This document shows, in pieces, positions 8,190-17,282 of a stretch of 56,679 bases of DNA. The stretch lies in NCBI GenBank assembly GCA_030539035.1, contig JAUNSU010000014.1:1-56679 (forward strand), written 5' to 3'. Every line of letters starts with the position of its first letter. Within the stretch, counting starts at the first letter, position 1. The notes below the pieces were generated by a model that did no database searches, was not told the origin of the DNA, and was given only the letters and a program-made list of their open reading frames with translations. Source of the stretch: Planctomycetia bacterium. GTDB lineage: Bacteria > Planctomycetota > Planctomycetia > Pirellulales > Thermoguttaceae. Position numbers and translations under genes: made by a program.

Positions 8190-9203
8190 ATGAGCAGTGT
8201 TCCGACAGGCGTCGTTCCTTTTTCCAAGATGGTATCGGATGTCGAATCCATTTCATTCGTCGTCCTTGCCAATAAGGAAGAATGCCGAACCAAAGATGGA
8301 AAGCCGTATTATCGTGCGGTCTTTGCGGACGCAAACCGACAGGTTGTCTGTCCGATCTGGTCGAACACGCACTATTTTCAGGAATGCCGCGATCAATGGA
8401 CCATTGGGAAATTTTACAAAATTCGGGCCATCTATCGGGAAACCAATTACGGTCCCAAGCTGGAGATCCGAAAGATCCGGGAAGCCAATCTCTCCGACAA
8501 ACAGTTCGGCTTTGATCCGAACCAATGCCGGCCAACTTCCCGAATCGCACCGGAAATTCTCCGCGATGAACTGTTGACTCTTGCAAAAGTTCATATCGGT
8601 AAAGGACCTCTTCTGATGCTCGTCCAAAAGATCTTTAAAGAACATCAGAACAGAATTCTGGAAACAGCCGCGTCCGGATTTCACCATCATGTTTATGTCG
8701 GTGGACTTTTGGAACATCTTCTTTCGGTTACCCGTATCGCGATTTTACTCGTCGATCATTACCGCACCTTTTATCCGGAAATTAAAAGCCGGATTTCAAA
8801 ACCGCTCGTGGTCGCCGGCGCAATACTCCATGATATTGGAAAGATCTTTGAAATGGAAAATACAGGAGGACGCCATCAGCATACACTCGAAGGCGATCTC
8901 ATCGGACATTTCATTTTGGGAAGGGATCTCGTCCATTATTTTGGTCCCCTCATGGGGGTTGATCCCAAAACGCAGCTGCAATTGGAACACATCATCATTG
9001 CCCACTCCAATCCCGATTGGGGGGCTCCCAAAATCCCAATGTCCCTGGAAGCCTTAATCGTTCATCACGCGGATTTTTCGGAAGCAACCTTTACGACTGC
9101 GATGAAAACGATCCTTTCCGATGATTCCCAAACCGATTTAACTCATCGAAAAGGCCCTTTGGGAACCCCTTTGCTGATCAGTACAACGGATAAGCAAAAA
9201 TAA
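8190..9203 (+). CDS. OB-fold plus HD-domain protein, YhaM-like 3'-5' exoribonuclease
   Basis: From the ATG at 8190 the 337-residue product has an N-terminal nucleic-acid-binding OB fold (about residues 15-100, with YYRAVFADANRQVVCPIW) and a C-terminal HD domain. Metal-site motifs visible are HHHVYVGGLLEH, the HD pair in AGAILHDIGKI, and the later His in EHIIIAHSNPDWG. This arrangement is that of YhaM-type 3'-5' exonucleases, which trim RNA (and DNA) ends. A longer frame begins at 8127 but runs through the hairpin T-tract, and the upstream sequence has no ribosome site; GGAAA lies before 8190. The kinase gene follows after 31 bp, suggesting one transcript. Confidence 0.82.
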   Translation: MSSVPTGVVPFSKMVSDVESISFVVLANKEECRTKDGKPYYRAVFADANRQVVCPIWSNTHYFQECRDQWTIGKFYKIRAIYRETNYGPKLEIRKIREANLSDKQFGFDPNQCRPTSRIAPEILRDELLTLAKVHIGKGPLLMLVQKIFKEHQNRILETAASGFHHHVYVGGLLEHLLSVTRIAILLVDHYRTFYPEIKSRISKPLVVAGAILHDIGKIFEMENTGGRHQHTLEGDLIGHFILGRDLVHYFGPLMGVDPKTQLQLEHIIIAHSNPDWGAPKIPMSLEALIVHHADFSEATFTTAMKTILSDDSQTDLTHRKGPLGTPLLISTTDKQK

Positions 9204-9234
9204 ATCATCCCCTTTAAAATCAATTGATGAAATC

Positions 9235-10992
9235 ATGGATTCGAATAAAATTTTATCCCCGGAAGAATTCCTTTCCTATCTCGACAAAAGCGATCTTGTT
9301 GAAAAAGACCGTCTGAAGGAAGCTCTTGTAAAAATTCGGGATACCGGAACGCCGGAGAATTTGGCCAACGCACAATATATCGCCGAAAAGCTGAAATTCG
9401 CCGGTCTGATCACGGATTGGCATATCCATCAGCTTATGAAAAAAAAGTACAAGGGATTTTTTCTGCGTCAATACCGGATCCTTGATCATTTGGGGTCGGG
9501 CGGAATGAGTACGGTTTATCTCGCGGAACATACGGTAATGCACCGTCAAGTTGCGATCAAGGTCCTTCCGAAGAAAAGACTTTCGAATTCCGCGTATTTG
9601 GAGAGATTTGTCCGGGAAGCGCAAGCGATTGCTTCGCTGGATCATCCGCATGTCGTCCGCGCCTACGATATCGATCGGGTCGACGATGTCCATTATATCG
9701 TAATGGAATATTTTAACGGGATCAATCTTCGTCAATTGGTGGAACGGGACGGACCGCTTCCGTTCGAGAACGCCGCGAGCTATATTATGCAGGCGGCGCT
9801 TGGACTTGTTCATGCGCACCGGATCGGCGTGATTCATCGCGATGTAAAGCCGGACAATCTTCTCGTCAATCAGGATGGACTGGTCAAGCTGCTCGACCTT
9901 GGCCTTGCGCTTTTGGACGAAAATGTCTTTCGTTCCGGATCCTCGATGAGTGAAGAAAAAGTTCTTGGAACCGCGGATTATCTTGCGCCGGAACAGGCGA
10001 TCAACAGCCATGAGGTCGATGCGCGCGCCGATATTTACGGATTGGGAGGAACCCTGTATTTTTGCCTTACCGGACACCCTCCTTTCCCCTTCGGAACGAT
10101 TCCCCAGCGTTTGCTCGCACATCAGAATGAGGAGCCGGCCAGTATTTTAATCGACCGTCCGGAAGCGCCCGACGATATTATCAATATCTGCTCAAAAATG
10201 ATGGCCAAAGATCCCGCTCAACGCTTTCAAACCGCACAGGAAGTCGTTCAAACCATGCAGGGCTGGCTGATCAGGCATGGATTCGCGACAGAAAAAGATT
10301 TTCCCGACTCGGTTCCCGAAGAAGACCGTCCCATGTCGGAAGAAGATCTTTTGCTTCAGCAGGCCAGCGATCTTGCCGGCAATAATCAGCTTGGTTTAAA
10401 ATCGGACTCGGAATTTCGAACAACGTTTTCCAGTACATGGGGAAGCGGATCGTCGGCCATTTTGCCCGCCGGCGGAAAAAAAGCGGCCGTCAACGGACAT
10501 TCCTCCCAGCTCGATCTCGCGAAAAACGATACGAATCCCTCCGATAATTTCTTTTTTTCCAGTGAAAGTATTCTTCCCTCCAATAATGAATATGATCCGG
10601 CCGATTTGGCGATGGCCGATTTGGAACCGAGTCGATCCCAAGCCGAATCCGCACCGATCCGGCCGAATCCGGATCAGAAAAAAATGGATCCGTCCAGTTC
10701 GGGGAAAACACCGATTGTTCGCACTTCCTCCGATCAAAAGGATCACCGCCGGGGATCTTCGCCGAACGGAAAGACCCACCTTCAAAAGAGTCCCGAGCGC
10801 TCTTTTTCCCAAAAAAGCGAAGAGCAAGATCAGAATTTTCATTCGGAAACAGCGCCTGTCCGGCATCATTGGAGCCAAGTAGTTCCGTTCTGGTTTTGGG
10901 CGGTTTTCGTTGCCGGATATATTCTTGCCTTTTTCTTTGCGGGAATTTTATTCGCGCTTTTACTGAAATTAAGTGTGAGCCTGAGCAGCTGA
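9235..10992 (+). CDS. PknB-type Ser/Thr protein kinase with C-terminal membrane anchor
   Basis: The 585-residue product has an N-terminal 75-residue segment, then a kinase domain (about 78-345). The domain carries the glycine loop GSGGMSTVYLAEH, the lysine in VAIKVLP, the catalytic loop HRDVKPDNLL and GTADYLAPEQA; the magnesium motif is DLG rather than DFG. A disordered Ser/Pro/Asp-rich linker (about 355-545) leads to one membrane helix at the end (WFWAVFVAGYILAFFFAGIL), with almost nothing beyond it. It therefore has no external sensor such as PASTA repeats. Planctomycetes encode many such kinases. The gene follows the HD-domain gene closely. Substrates are not evident. Confidence 0.92.
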   Translation: MDSNKILSPEEFLSYLDKSDLVEKDRLKEALVKIRDTGTPENLANAQYIAEKLKFAGLITDWHIHQLMKKKYKGFFLRQYRILDHLGSGGMSTVYLAEHTVMHRQVAIKVLPKKRLSNSAYLERFVREAQAIASLDHPHVVRAYDIDRVDDVHYIVMEYFNGINLRQLVERDGPLPFENAASYIMQAALGLVHAHRIGVIHRDVKPDNLLVNQDGLVKLLDLGLALLDENVFRSGSSMSEEKVLGTADYLAPEQAINSHEVDARADIYGLGGTLYFCLTGHPPFPFGTIPQRLLAHQNEEPASILIDRPEAPDDIINICSKMMAKDPAQRFQTAQEVVQTMQGWLIRHGFATEKDFPDSVPEEDRPMSEEDLLLQQASDLAGNNQLGLKSDSEFRTTFSSTWGSGSSAILPAGGKKAAVNGHSSQLDLAKNDTNPSDNFFFSSESILPSNNEYDPADLAMADLEPSRSQAESAPIRPNPDQKKMDPSSSGKTPIVRTSSDQKDHRRGSSPNGKTHLQKSPERSFSQKSEEQDQNFHSETAPVRHHWSQVVPFWFWAVFVAGYILAFFFAGILFALLLKLSVSLSS

Positions 10993-11247
10993 TCCAAAAA
11001 AAGCGGGAAATTCCTGCCGGTTTTTCAAATTACCCGTTTTGGGATGTTTTTCTTTAAAATGAGTCCCTATTTTTTGGTTTTCAGGGAATTTCGGACTCCC
11101 GATAATTGCATTTTTCGTTTTTTTTGATATGCTGAATAGTGTACATTGATTGAATTTTTCGTTCACGATCTGGAAAATCGGAATGAAAACGAATTGATTC
11201 CTGTATTGTTTCCATTACAAATTCATTTAACACAAAGGGGAAACCAA
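10993..11247. other. Gap before nadB with a weak hairpin
   Basis: GAGTCC (11061-11066) and GGACTC (11093-11098) can pair around an interrupted stem that also contains CCCT/AGGG. The T-rich stretch that follows lies about 15 bases further on, so terminator function for the kinase gene is possible but weakly supported. Confidence 0.3.
11106..11133 (+). promoter_or_regulatory. nadB: Possible promoter of nadB
   Basis: TTGCAT (11106-11111) and TATGCT (11128-11133) with a 16-base spacer, about 115 bp before the preferred nadB start. The match is only moderate. Confidence 0.35.
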
Positions 11248-12960
11248 TTGTCTTTCGACTCTCTTGTATCGGAATCGCCGCGTTATCTTGCACCATTTCA
11301 CGCAAAATTGCATCCGCATTTTTTCACTGATATTCTGATCATCGGAGGAGGATTGGCCGGACTTCGTGCGGCGTTGGCCGTCGATCCCTCCCTCAGTGTT
11401 CTTGTCGTATGCAAAGCGGGCCTCCTTAATTCGAACAGCCGAAAAGCACAAGGAGGAATCGCAACCGTTTGGGATTTCGACAAGGACAATTTTGAAAATC
11501 ATATCGAAGATACTTTAATCGCGGGAGGCGATCTTTGCGATCATGAAGTCGTCGATTATGTTGTTCGGCACGGAACGGAAGAAGTTCAGCGTTTGATCGA
11601 TCACGGGGCGAAATTCGACCGCAAGGAGAACGGCGATATCCTTCTCGGCCGCGAAGGAGGACATGGACAGTTCCGGATCATTCACGCGCTGGGCGATGCA
11701 ACAGGACAGGAAGTGATCCGATCCATTATCGAAGAGGTTCGAAGCCGGCCCAATATCCGAATCTGGGAAGATACCTTTGTTCTCGATCTTCTTACCGCAG
11801 ACGGATTTTGCCGCGGAGCGGTCGTCTATTGGAACAAGGAGAAAGATACTGAACTGATCTGGGCCAAACAGGTGATTCTCGCAAGCGGCGGACTCGGACA
11901 ACTCTATCGGGAAACCACGAATCCCGATGTCGCCTGCGGCGATGGAGTCGCAATCGCCTGGAGAGCCGGCGCGGTGATTCGGGACATGGAATTTGTTCAG
12001 TTCCATCCCACCGTCCTTTACATCGCGGGAGGAAGCCGGAGCCTGATCACGGAAGCAATGCGCGGAGAAGGCGCACGTCTGATCGATAAAAACGGATATC
12101 AGTTTATGAAAGATTACGATCCGCGCGGAGAACTTGCCCCAAGGGACGTTGTGAGCCGGTCAATCGTTCAGCAGATGATCAAAACGAATCATCCGAATGT
12201 TTATCTTGATCTTACCCATAAAGACGCGGACTGGATCTACAATCGTTTTCCGGGTATTGCGGCTGTTTGCGCTCAATTCGGGCTGGATCTTGCCCGGGAT
12301 CGGATTCCGGTCCGCCCCGGGGCGCACTACGCGATGGGCGGCGTTCTGATCGATCAAAATGGCCGAACCACGATCAAAGGTTTATGGGCCGCCGGAGAAG
12401 TCTCCAGTTCCGGACTTCATGGAGCCAACCGGTTGGCTTCGAACAGTCTTTTGGAAGCCCTTGTTTACGGGGAAAAAACGGGGAGGCTCGCTTCCGAGGT
12501 CGCCGTTCAAATGAGCGATCAATACACGGCCCTTCCCATTGAGAATCGTCCGATTCAAAAACAGCGCGGCAAATGCCGGCAATGCACCTATCAAAAAGGA
12601 TGCGATACCTGTGATTTTTCCGCGATGAAAGACGAATTCTCCGAAGTCGATATCAACGATATTCGAAATTCACTGAAAAGCATGATGTGGAGACTTGTCG
12701 GCGTCGTTCGCGATGAGAGCGGACTCCAGGAAGCCAAAGACAATATCGAGCGCTGGTCCCGATATGTCCTTCTGCATCAGTTTAAAACGCCTGCCGCGTG
12801 GGAACTGCAAAATATGCTTACCGTTGCCGCTCTCGTTGTTGAAGGCGCATTGGGACGAAAAGAGACACGCGGTTCCCACAACCGGAGTGATTATCCCGAA
12901 TTCGATGAAAAGAAACCCGCTCAGCATTCGCTCTTTCAGCGGATCGAGAAGGAAAACTGA
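11248..12960 (+). CDS. nadB: L-aspartate oxidase
   Basis: NadB oxidises L-aspartate to iminoaspartate with FAD, the first step of de novo NAD synthesis with NadA. From the TTG at 11248 (ribosome site AAAGGGGA, seven bases away) the product has 570 residues. It begins with the FAD Rossmann motif DILIIGGGLAGLRAAL, then SRKAQGGIA, the substrate-loop HPT in FVQFHPTVLY, RGEGA and RPGAHYAMGG near the active site, and a C-terminal helical domain. Length and motif set fit NadB or the closely related SdhA/FrdA. An upstream TTG frame from 11146 has no ribosome site. The Cys-rich CRQCTYQKGCDTC insertion near residue 480 is unusual. No nadA or nadC is adjacent. Confidence 0.82.
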   Translation: MSFDSLVSESPRYLAPFHAKLHPHFFTDILIIGGGLAGLRAALAVDPSLSVLVVCKAGLLNSNSRKAQGGIATVWDFDKDNFENHIEDTLIAGGDLCDHEVVDYVVRHGTEEVQRLIDHGAKFDRKENGDILLGREGGHGQFRIIHALGDATGQEVIRSIIEEVRSRPNIRIWEDTFVLDLLTADGFCRGAVVYWNKEKDTELIWAKQVILASGGLGQLYRETTNPDVACGDGVAIAWRAGAVIRDMEFVQFHPTVLYIAGGSRSLITEAMRGEGARLIDKNGYQFMKDYDPRGELAPRDVVSRSIVQQMIKTNHPNVYLDLTHKDADWIYNRFPGIAAVCAQFGLDLARDRIPVRPGAHYAMGGVLIDQNGRTTIKGLWAAGEVSSSGLHGANRLASNSLLEALVYGEKTGRLASEVAVQMSDQYTALPIENRPIQKQRGKCRQCTYQKGCDTCDFSAMKDEFSEVDINDIRNSLKSMMWRLVGVVRDESGLQEAKDNIERWSRYVLLHQFKTPAAWELQNMLTVAALVVEGALGRKETRGSHNRSDYPEFDEKKPAQHSLFQRIEKEN

Positions 12961-12998
12961 TCCTTTTCAGTGATCCGGTTTTCGAAGGAATCCGGAAT

Positions 12999-14903
12999 TT
13001 ACTGCGTATTGTATAAAGGCAAATAGCGATAGGGCGTTTCCAGAATCAAAATGGCAAAGACCGTATTGAGGAGACGCCCGCCGTCGTCGAGATAGAGATC
13101 GCGAAAGAGCCAGCTTCCGTCTTCATGTCCGGCCTTTCGCCCTTTCTGCTGCGTCTCTACAAGAAAATCTCTTGTTTTCTGAAAGGATCTCTTCCAATCG
13201 GATCCCCCGTTGTTTTGAAGAACCAGCATTGCGTAAAAAGAGTAATAAAGATTGTAAACGAACAGACGCCGATCTTTTTCTCCATAAGAGGAGATCAATT
13301 CACGGTCCCCGTTTTTCGTCTGTCCTTTTTTAACCGCTTGCCAATCGCGCTGCGCCTGATCGATCCAATGAACGAGATGTCCGACTCCTTTTTTCATCGT
13401 TGCGTGGTCCGGGCGCCATCCGAGATATTGGCGGATCAGAAGACCAATCGCCGTTGTCGAATTCATTTTATCTTCCTTGATCTCATTTTTGATCGGAAGA
13501 TAATGATACATGCTTCCATCCCGATTTTGAACAAGATCGAGAAAGCTGCCGACTTTGTAGATCACTTCCGGACGAACACTCAATCCGGCGGAAAGAGCCG
13601 ATTTGAGGGCAAGAAACTGCCAACCGGATACAGCCGTATCGCCGCTGATATCTTTAATGAAATCGGTATCTTTTGGAATATGATACCGCCAGCCGCCGTC
13701 GCTGCGCTGCGCGTTTTCAATAAATCGGACACCTTCCTGCGCATAAGTGCGCAAGGTATCGTCTCCGGACATTTCCAACGCTTCCGCGAGCATTAAAACC
13801 GTGATCCCCTGAATATACATTCCCTGTCCGATCCAGGCCCCGCGGTAATCGTATCCGTCTTCCGTTTGAACCGCCTGATATTTTATGAAATCAATTCCCG
13901 CCTGAATGGTTTTCTGATAGGGATTCTCCTTTGTATGGGTATATCCCGCCCCGAAAAACGAAAGAAGGGCAAGCGCGGTCGCCGCCGACCGGCTCGGATG
14001 AAGGCCGGTCCGATGGGACGCATCGTGTAAAGTGCTGTGTGTATTGGAACAGCGGCCGCCGCATTTCCCTTCCCGTCCGTTGCGGTCCTTTGCCGAAAGA
14101 TCGAAAGACCATCCTCCATCGGGAAGCTGATGTTCGACCAGCCAGATCAAGCCCCGTTCCACCGCGTCTTCACTCGCTTTGTTCGTATCCCCTTTTCGGC
14201 CGGGAAGACCCTGTTTGCGTCCTTCTCCGTTCCGTCCCTTCGTGATCCCGCTTCGCGAAAAAACCGGCAAAGAAACCGGCGTTTCCGATACCGCAGGACC
14301 GGACGTTCCCGGAGCCGCAAGAGGCATCGGGAGATCCGGTACTTTCACGGGATCCGTTTCCGCAAGAGAAGAAACCGGATCCAAAGTGATCTCACCGGAC
14401 ATGATTCCCATCGGTTCGAAAGAGGTGTTCGCGTTTGGATCGTTGCCCGATTCTTCAAGAACTTCAAGATCGCCGGGCTGAGGAGCAAAAACCCCTTCAA
14501 TCGATTCTCCGATCGTTCCTGTCTTTGTCTGAAAAACGATCATCGCGAGAATCATAAAGAGAAGAAGATGAAAGATCAGGCTGATCACGGATCCCAGCCC
14601 CTTTTTTCCGACAAGAAAGCGCGCAAGGATCTCATACCATGAGAGATCCTCGTATTTGCACGGAACGGCAAATCCAAACAGACGCCGTCTTTTCTTCAAC
14701 ATTGATCCGGGAACACCGGCAAAAGAACGGGACGACAATTCCACCAGGGAATCATCGCTCTCCGGTCCGGTATCGATCGGCGGAACAACGCGAGCAAGAT
14801 TCGACGGCGGCAGAAAATCAAGATCTTCCGTTTTCGGAACCGGCGGAACAACTCCTTGCCGGATCAGCTCATCGACGCTCAGCGTTTTCCCTGTCTGTTT
14901 CAT
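12999..14903 (-). CDS. Membrane-anchored alpha/alpha-toroid (squalene-cyclase-like) protein
   Basis: The 634-residue product has a cytoplasmic N terminus of about 100 residues and one membrane helix near residues 105-128 (SLIFHLLLFMILAMIVF). A Pro/Ser-rich linker leads to a toroid domain from about residue 245 to the end. That domain has repeated QW-like motifs (LPDGGWSF, RSDGGWRYH, NRDGSMYHY, EDGSWLF) typical of prenyltransferase/squalene-cyclase folds. The cyclase catalytic DxDD is not seen, so lipid cyclisation is not implied. The domain resembles the exported toroid proteins common in planctomycetes and may bind a surface polymer or peptide. The ATG at 14903 follows AAAGGA. It ends convergent with nadB, 38 bp away. 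Confidence 0.8.
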   Translation of the reverse strand: MKQTGKTLSVDELIRQGVVPPVPKTEDLDFLPPSNLARVVPPIDTGPESDDSLVELSSRSFAGVPGSMLKKRRRLFGFAVPCKYEDLSWYEILARFLVGKKGLGSVISLIFHLLLFMILAMIVFQTKTGTIGESIEGVFAPQPGDLEVLEESGNDPNANTSFEPMGIMSGEITLDPVSSLAETDPVKVPDLPMPLAAPGTSGPAVSETPVSLPVFSRSGITKGRNGEGRKQGLPGRKGDTNKASEDAVERGLIWLVEHQLPDGGWSFDLSAKDRNGREGKCGGRCSNTHSTLHDASHRTGLHPSRSAATALALLSFFGAGYTHTKENPYQKTIQAGIDFIKYQAVQTEDGYDYRGAWIGQGMYIQGITVLMLAEALEMSGDDTLRTYAQEGVRFIENAQRSDGGWRYHIPKDTDFIKDISGDTAVSGWQFLALKSALSAGLSVRPEVIYKVGSFLDLVQNRDGSMYHYLPIKNEIKEDKMNSTTAIGLLIRQYLGWRPDHATMKKGVGHLVHWIDQAQRDWQAVKKGQTKNGDRELISSYGEKDRRLFVYNLYYSFYAMLVLQNNGGSDWKRSFQKTRDFLVETQQKGRKAGHEDGSWLFRDLYLDDGGRLLNTVFAILILETPYRYLPLYNTQ

Positions 14904-14935
14904 AATCCTTTACAAGCTCCGGGGGAATACGGCAA

Positions 14936-14989
14936 ACGAATCCACGGTCCGTTCTCCGTGTGAATGGGGAAAACGGACGTTCGATTCGT
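14936..14989 (-). terminator. Hairpin after gltA
   Basis: ACGAATC...GTCCGTT pairs with AACGGAC...GATTCGT, with small internal loops, between the stop of gltA and the start of the toroid gene. The minus strand continues TTTGCC and the plus strand CTTTTC, so the T tracts are short. It probably ends the gltA transcript. Confidence 0.5.
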
Positions 14990-15003
14990 CTTTTCTCAAC
15001 GAT

Positions 15004-16296
15004 TTACCGGTCTTCTATTTCCGTATAATCGCAAATATCATTTCCTTCATAGATCTGCCGCGGGCGCATGATTCGCGTCGTGGGATTATCATGCTGTTCT
15101 TTCCATTGGGCGATCCAGCCGGGCAAACGGCCGATCGCGAACATTACGGTGAACATATCCGTCGGAATTCCAATGGCCCGAAGAAGGATTCCGCTGTAAA
15201 AGTCGACATTCGGATAGAGTTTGCGATCAACGAAATAAGGATCGTTCAAAGCGCGTTCTTCCAGTTTTCGGGCAATATCCAGCAGCGGATCATTACATTG
15301 CATTTTCGCGAACAGGCGATCACAGGCCGCCTTGAGAATTTTGGCGCGCGGATCATAATTTTTATAGACCCGATGTCCGAATCCAAAGAGCCGGAATGGA
15401 TTGTCCTTGCTCTTCGCCTTTTCGATACACTCTTCCGGCTTGAGTCCGCCGCGATGGATCGATTCGAGCATTTCCATTACCTTGACATTGGCGCCCCCGT
15501 GAAGAGGTCCCCAAAGGGCATTGACGCCCGCACTGCAGGAAACGAACAGATTCGCTTTTGCGCTTCCGACAATTCGCACCGCGCTTGTACTGCAATTCTG
15601 TTCATGATCCGCGTGAAGAATCAGGACGAGATTCAAGGCATCTTCCACTTCCGGTTCCACCATAAACTGCCGGTAAGGAAGCGAGAACATCATATGGAGG
15701 AAATTCGCGCAATAGCGCAGATTCGGATCCGGATAAATAAACGGAAGACCCTGGGCGCGCCGATGCGTAAACGCCGCGATCGTCCGGACTTTACTGATCA
15801 GGCGCGCGGCAACTTCCATAAACGATTTTTCATCGGTAAGAGTGAGAAATTCTTCGTAATAGCAGGCCATCATACTGAGCATCGCGGAAAGAATCGCCAT
15901 CGGAGGCGCCTTGGCAGGAAGAACCTGAAATTGATTGCGAAGTCCTTCATGCAGAAGTTCGTGCTCCGAAAGCATATTGCGAAAGTCCAAAAGTTCACTC
16001 TGCTGCGGAAGACGGCCAAAGATCAGCATCCAGGCGACTTCTATAAAATTCGGACGCGGACGGTTGAACTGCTCGATCGGGATCCCGCGATATCGAAGGA
16101 TTCCCTTTTCGCCGTCTATGTAAGTAATAGAACTTCGGCAAGCCGCTGTATTGGCAAGGGAAGGATCATACGTCGTCAATCGATGTTCTTCATAAAGACG
16201 GGAAATATCGATCGCTTCATCCCCTTCGGTTCCCGAATAGACGTTGAGTTCGATCTCTTTTTGATCGATCAGCAATTTTGCTTTTTTTTGGGTCAT
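15004..16296 (-). CDS. gltA: Citrate synthase
   Basis: Citrate synthase condenses oxaloacetate with acetyl-CoA at the entry to the TCA cycle. The 430-residue length is that of the hexameric bacterial type, with the N-terminal beta domain (LLIDQKEIELNVYSG). The active-site residues appear in HADHEQNCSTSAVR, GFGHRVYKNYDPRAK (catalytic His) and KLYPNVDFYSG (catalytic Asp). RHRHR-type arginines for substrate binding are in place. The start follows a perfect ribosome site, AAAGGAGG. It lies 42 bp after the DUF89 gene on the same strand, at the end of the iorA-iorB-DUF89-gltA series, so co-transcription with the oxidoreductase genes is plausible. Confidence 0.96.
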   Translation of the reverse strand: MTQKKAKLLIDQKEIELNVYSGTEGDEAIDISRLYEEHRLTTYDPSLANTAACRSSITYIDGEKGILRYRGIPIEQFNRPRPNFIEVAWMLIFGRLPQQSELLDFRNMLSEHELLHEGLRNQFQVLPAKAPPMAILSAMLSMMACYYEEFLTLTDEKSFMEVAARLISKVRTIAAFTHRRAQGLPFIYPDPNLRYCANFLHMMFSLPYRQFMVEPEVEDALNLVLILHADHEQNCSTSAVRIVGSAKANLFVSCSAGVNALWGPLHGGANVKVMEMLESIHRGGLKPEECIEKAKSKDNPFRLFGFGHRVYKNYDPRAKILKAACDRLFAKMQCNDPLLDIARKLEERALNDPYFVDRKLYPNVDFYSGILLRAIGIPTDMFTVMFAIGRLPGWIAQWKEQHDNPTTRIMRPRQIYEGNDICDYTEIEDR

Positions 16297-16338
16297 TTTA
16301 TCCTCCTTTGCAGGTTTGGGACCGGGGTCCGCGTGAGA

Positions 16339-17211
16339 TCAAAAAATACGTATTACAAGATCTCCAACCGTTGTCCCCGCAAAGTGCGAGATAAACGGAC
16401 ATTTCGATTTAAAGAGATACGCAATACGGCGTGGGCAAACAGGACCTTTGTTTTCGATCAGGGTCTCGTAGTTAGCGAGTCCCTTGGCGATAATGAGATC
16501 CGCAGTTTGAAAATGTTCGATAAATGGGGGACTGCAATATTCCAGCATGGTTCCCAGCCCGTCGTTGCCGTTGTCGATCACAGGAACGATTCCCTTAAGC
16601 CCGACCATCTCAGCGTCTTCGCGAATCGCATCGTTTAAAATGGGTTTCCCGCGAACGGCAACGGTAAGATCCTTTCGATAGGGATCGGCGGTCAAAAGTT
16701 CTATCAGCAGCCGATCGCATACGATCTCACCGGCGTTGTCGGTAAGATATAAAATGGAATGGGCCTTTTGGATCTCTTCGCGCAGATCGGAAAGGGATCC
16801 GTTCAAAGGAAGCTCCAGAGCAGTATCCAGCGCGGCAACAACTTTTTCCTTATCCGGCTTTCCGAGCGCAAAATCAATGGAATTTCCGGAGATCGCCCAG
16901 CGAACGGCGCAATCCAACGGATCGGACGATTCCCTCATCCGCTTTTGCATCAGATCGAACTGATCGAGCATTACGGAATTAAAAAACTGTTTTTCCTTCT
17001 TATAAGGATCGGGATTACAGGAAATTTCCCGGATCAGGCGATGGATCTTCTGTCCGATAAACGGAGGATTGACATCAACACCTTCCTCAAGAATCAGGCG
17101 CATTACGCTTTCCAATATTTTCAAATGCGTCCGGCTATCCGCAACGGCGAGCCGCGCGGCTTCCAGCGATTGACGCATAAGACAAATCAGACAATCGGGC
17201 GAAGCGGGCAT
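16339..17211 (-). CDS. DUF89/ARMT1-family protein, probable metal-dependent phosphatase
   Basis: The 290-residue product starts MPASPDCLICLMRQ, the paired-Cys N-terminal signature of bacterial and archaeal DUF89 proteins. It contains the family's metal-binding acidic motif LYLTDNAGEIVCDRLLIE (Asp-Asn near residue 157), followed by VRGKPILNDAIREDAE and IIAKGLANYE. DUF89 members are damage-control phosphatases that hydrolyse unwanted sugar phosphates or phosphometabolites. The start follows AAAAGG. It sits between iorB and gltA on one strand, a setting that does not point to a specific substrate. Confidence 0.85.
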   Translation of the reverse strand: MPASPDCLICLMRQSLEAARLAVADSRTHLKILESVMRLILEEGVDVNPPFIGQKIHRLIREISCNPDPYKKEKQFFNSVMLDQFDLMQKRMRESSDPLDCAVRWAISGNSIDFALGKPDKEKVVAALDTALELPLNGSLSDLREEIQKAHSILYLTDNAGEIVCDRLLIELLTADPYRKDLTVAVRGKPILNDAIREDAEMVGLKGIVPVIDNGNDGLGTMLEYCSPPFIEHFQTADLIIAKGLANYETLIENKGPVCPRRIAYLFKSKCPFISHFAGTTVGDLVIRIF

Positions 17212-17282
17212 AAATTACCTTTTCTTTTCTGCCTGGTCCGGATCCGGATTCCAAGTTCCGGATCCAGGATTCCAGTCCATTT

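Noticed and set aside
12999-14903. The toroid protein as squalene-hopene cyclase
   Set aside because: The catalytic DxDD is not seen and the membrane anchor with long linker does not match hopanoid cyclases.
14656-16638. Plus-strand frame of 660 codons
   Set aside because: It runs antisense to gltA, the toroid protein and the DUF89 gene, and its residue pattern is the Arg/Phe/Ile-rich type typical of shadow frames here.
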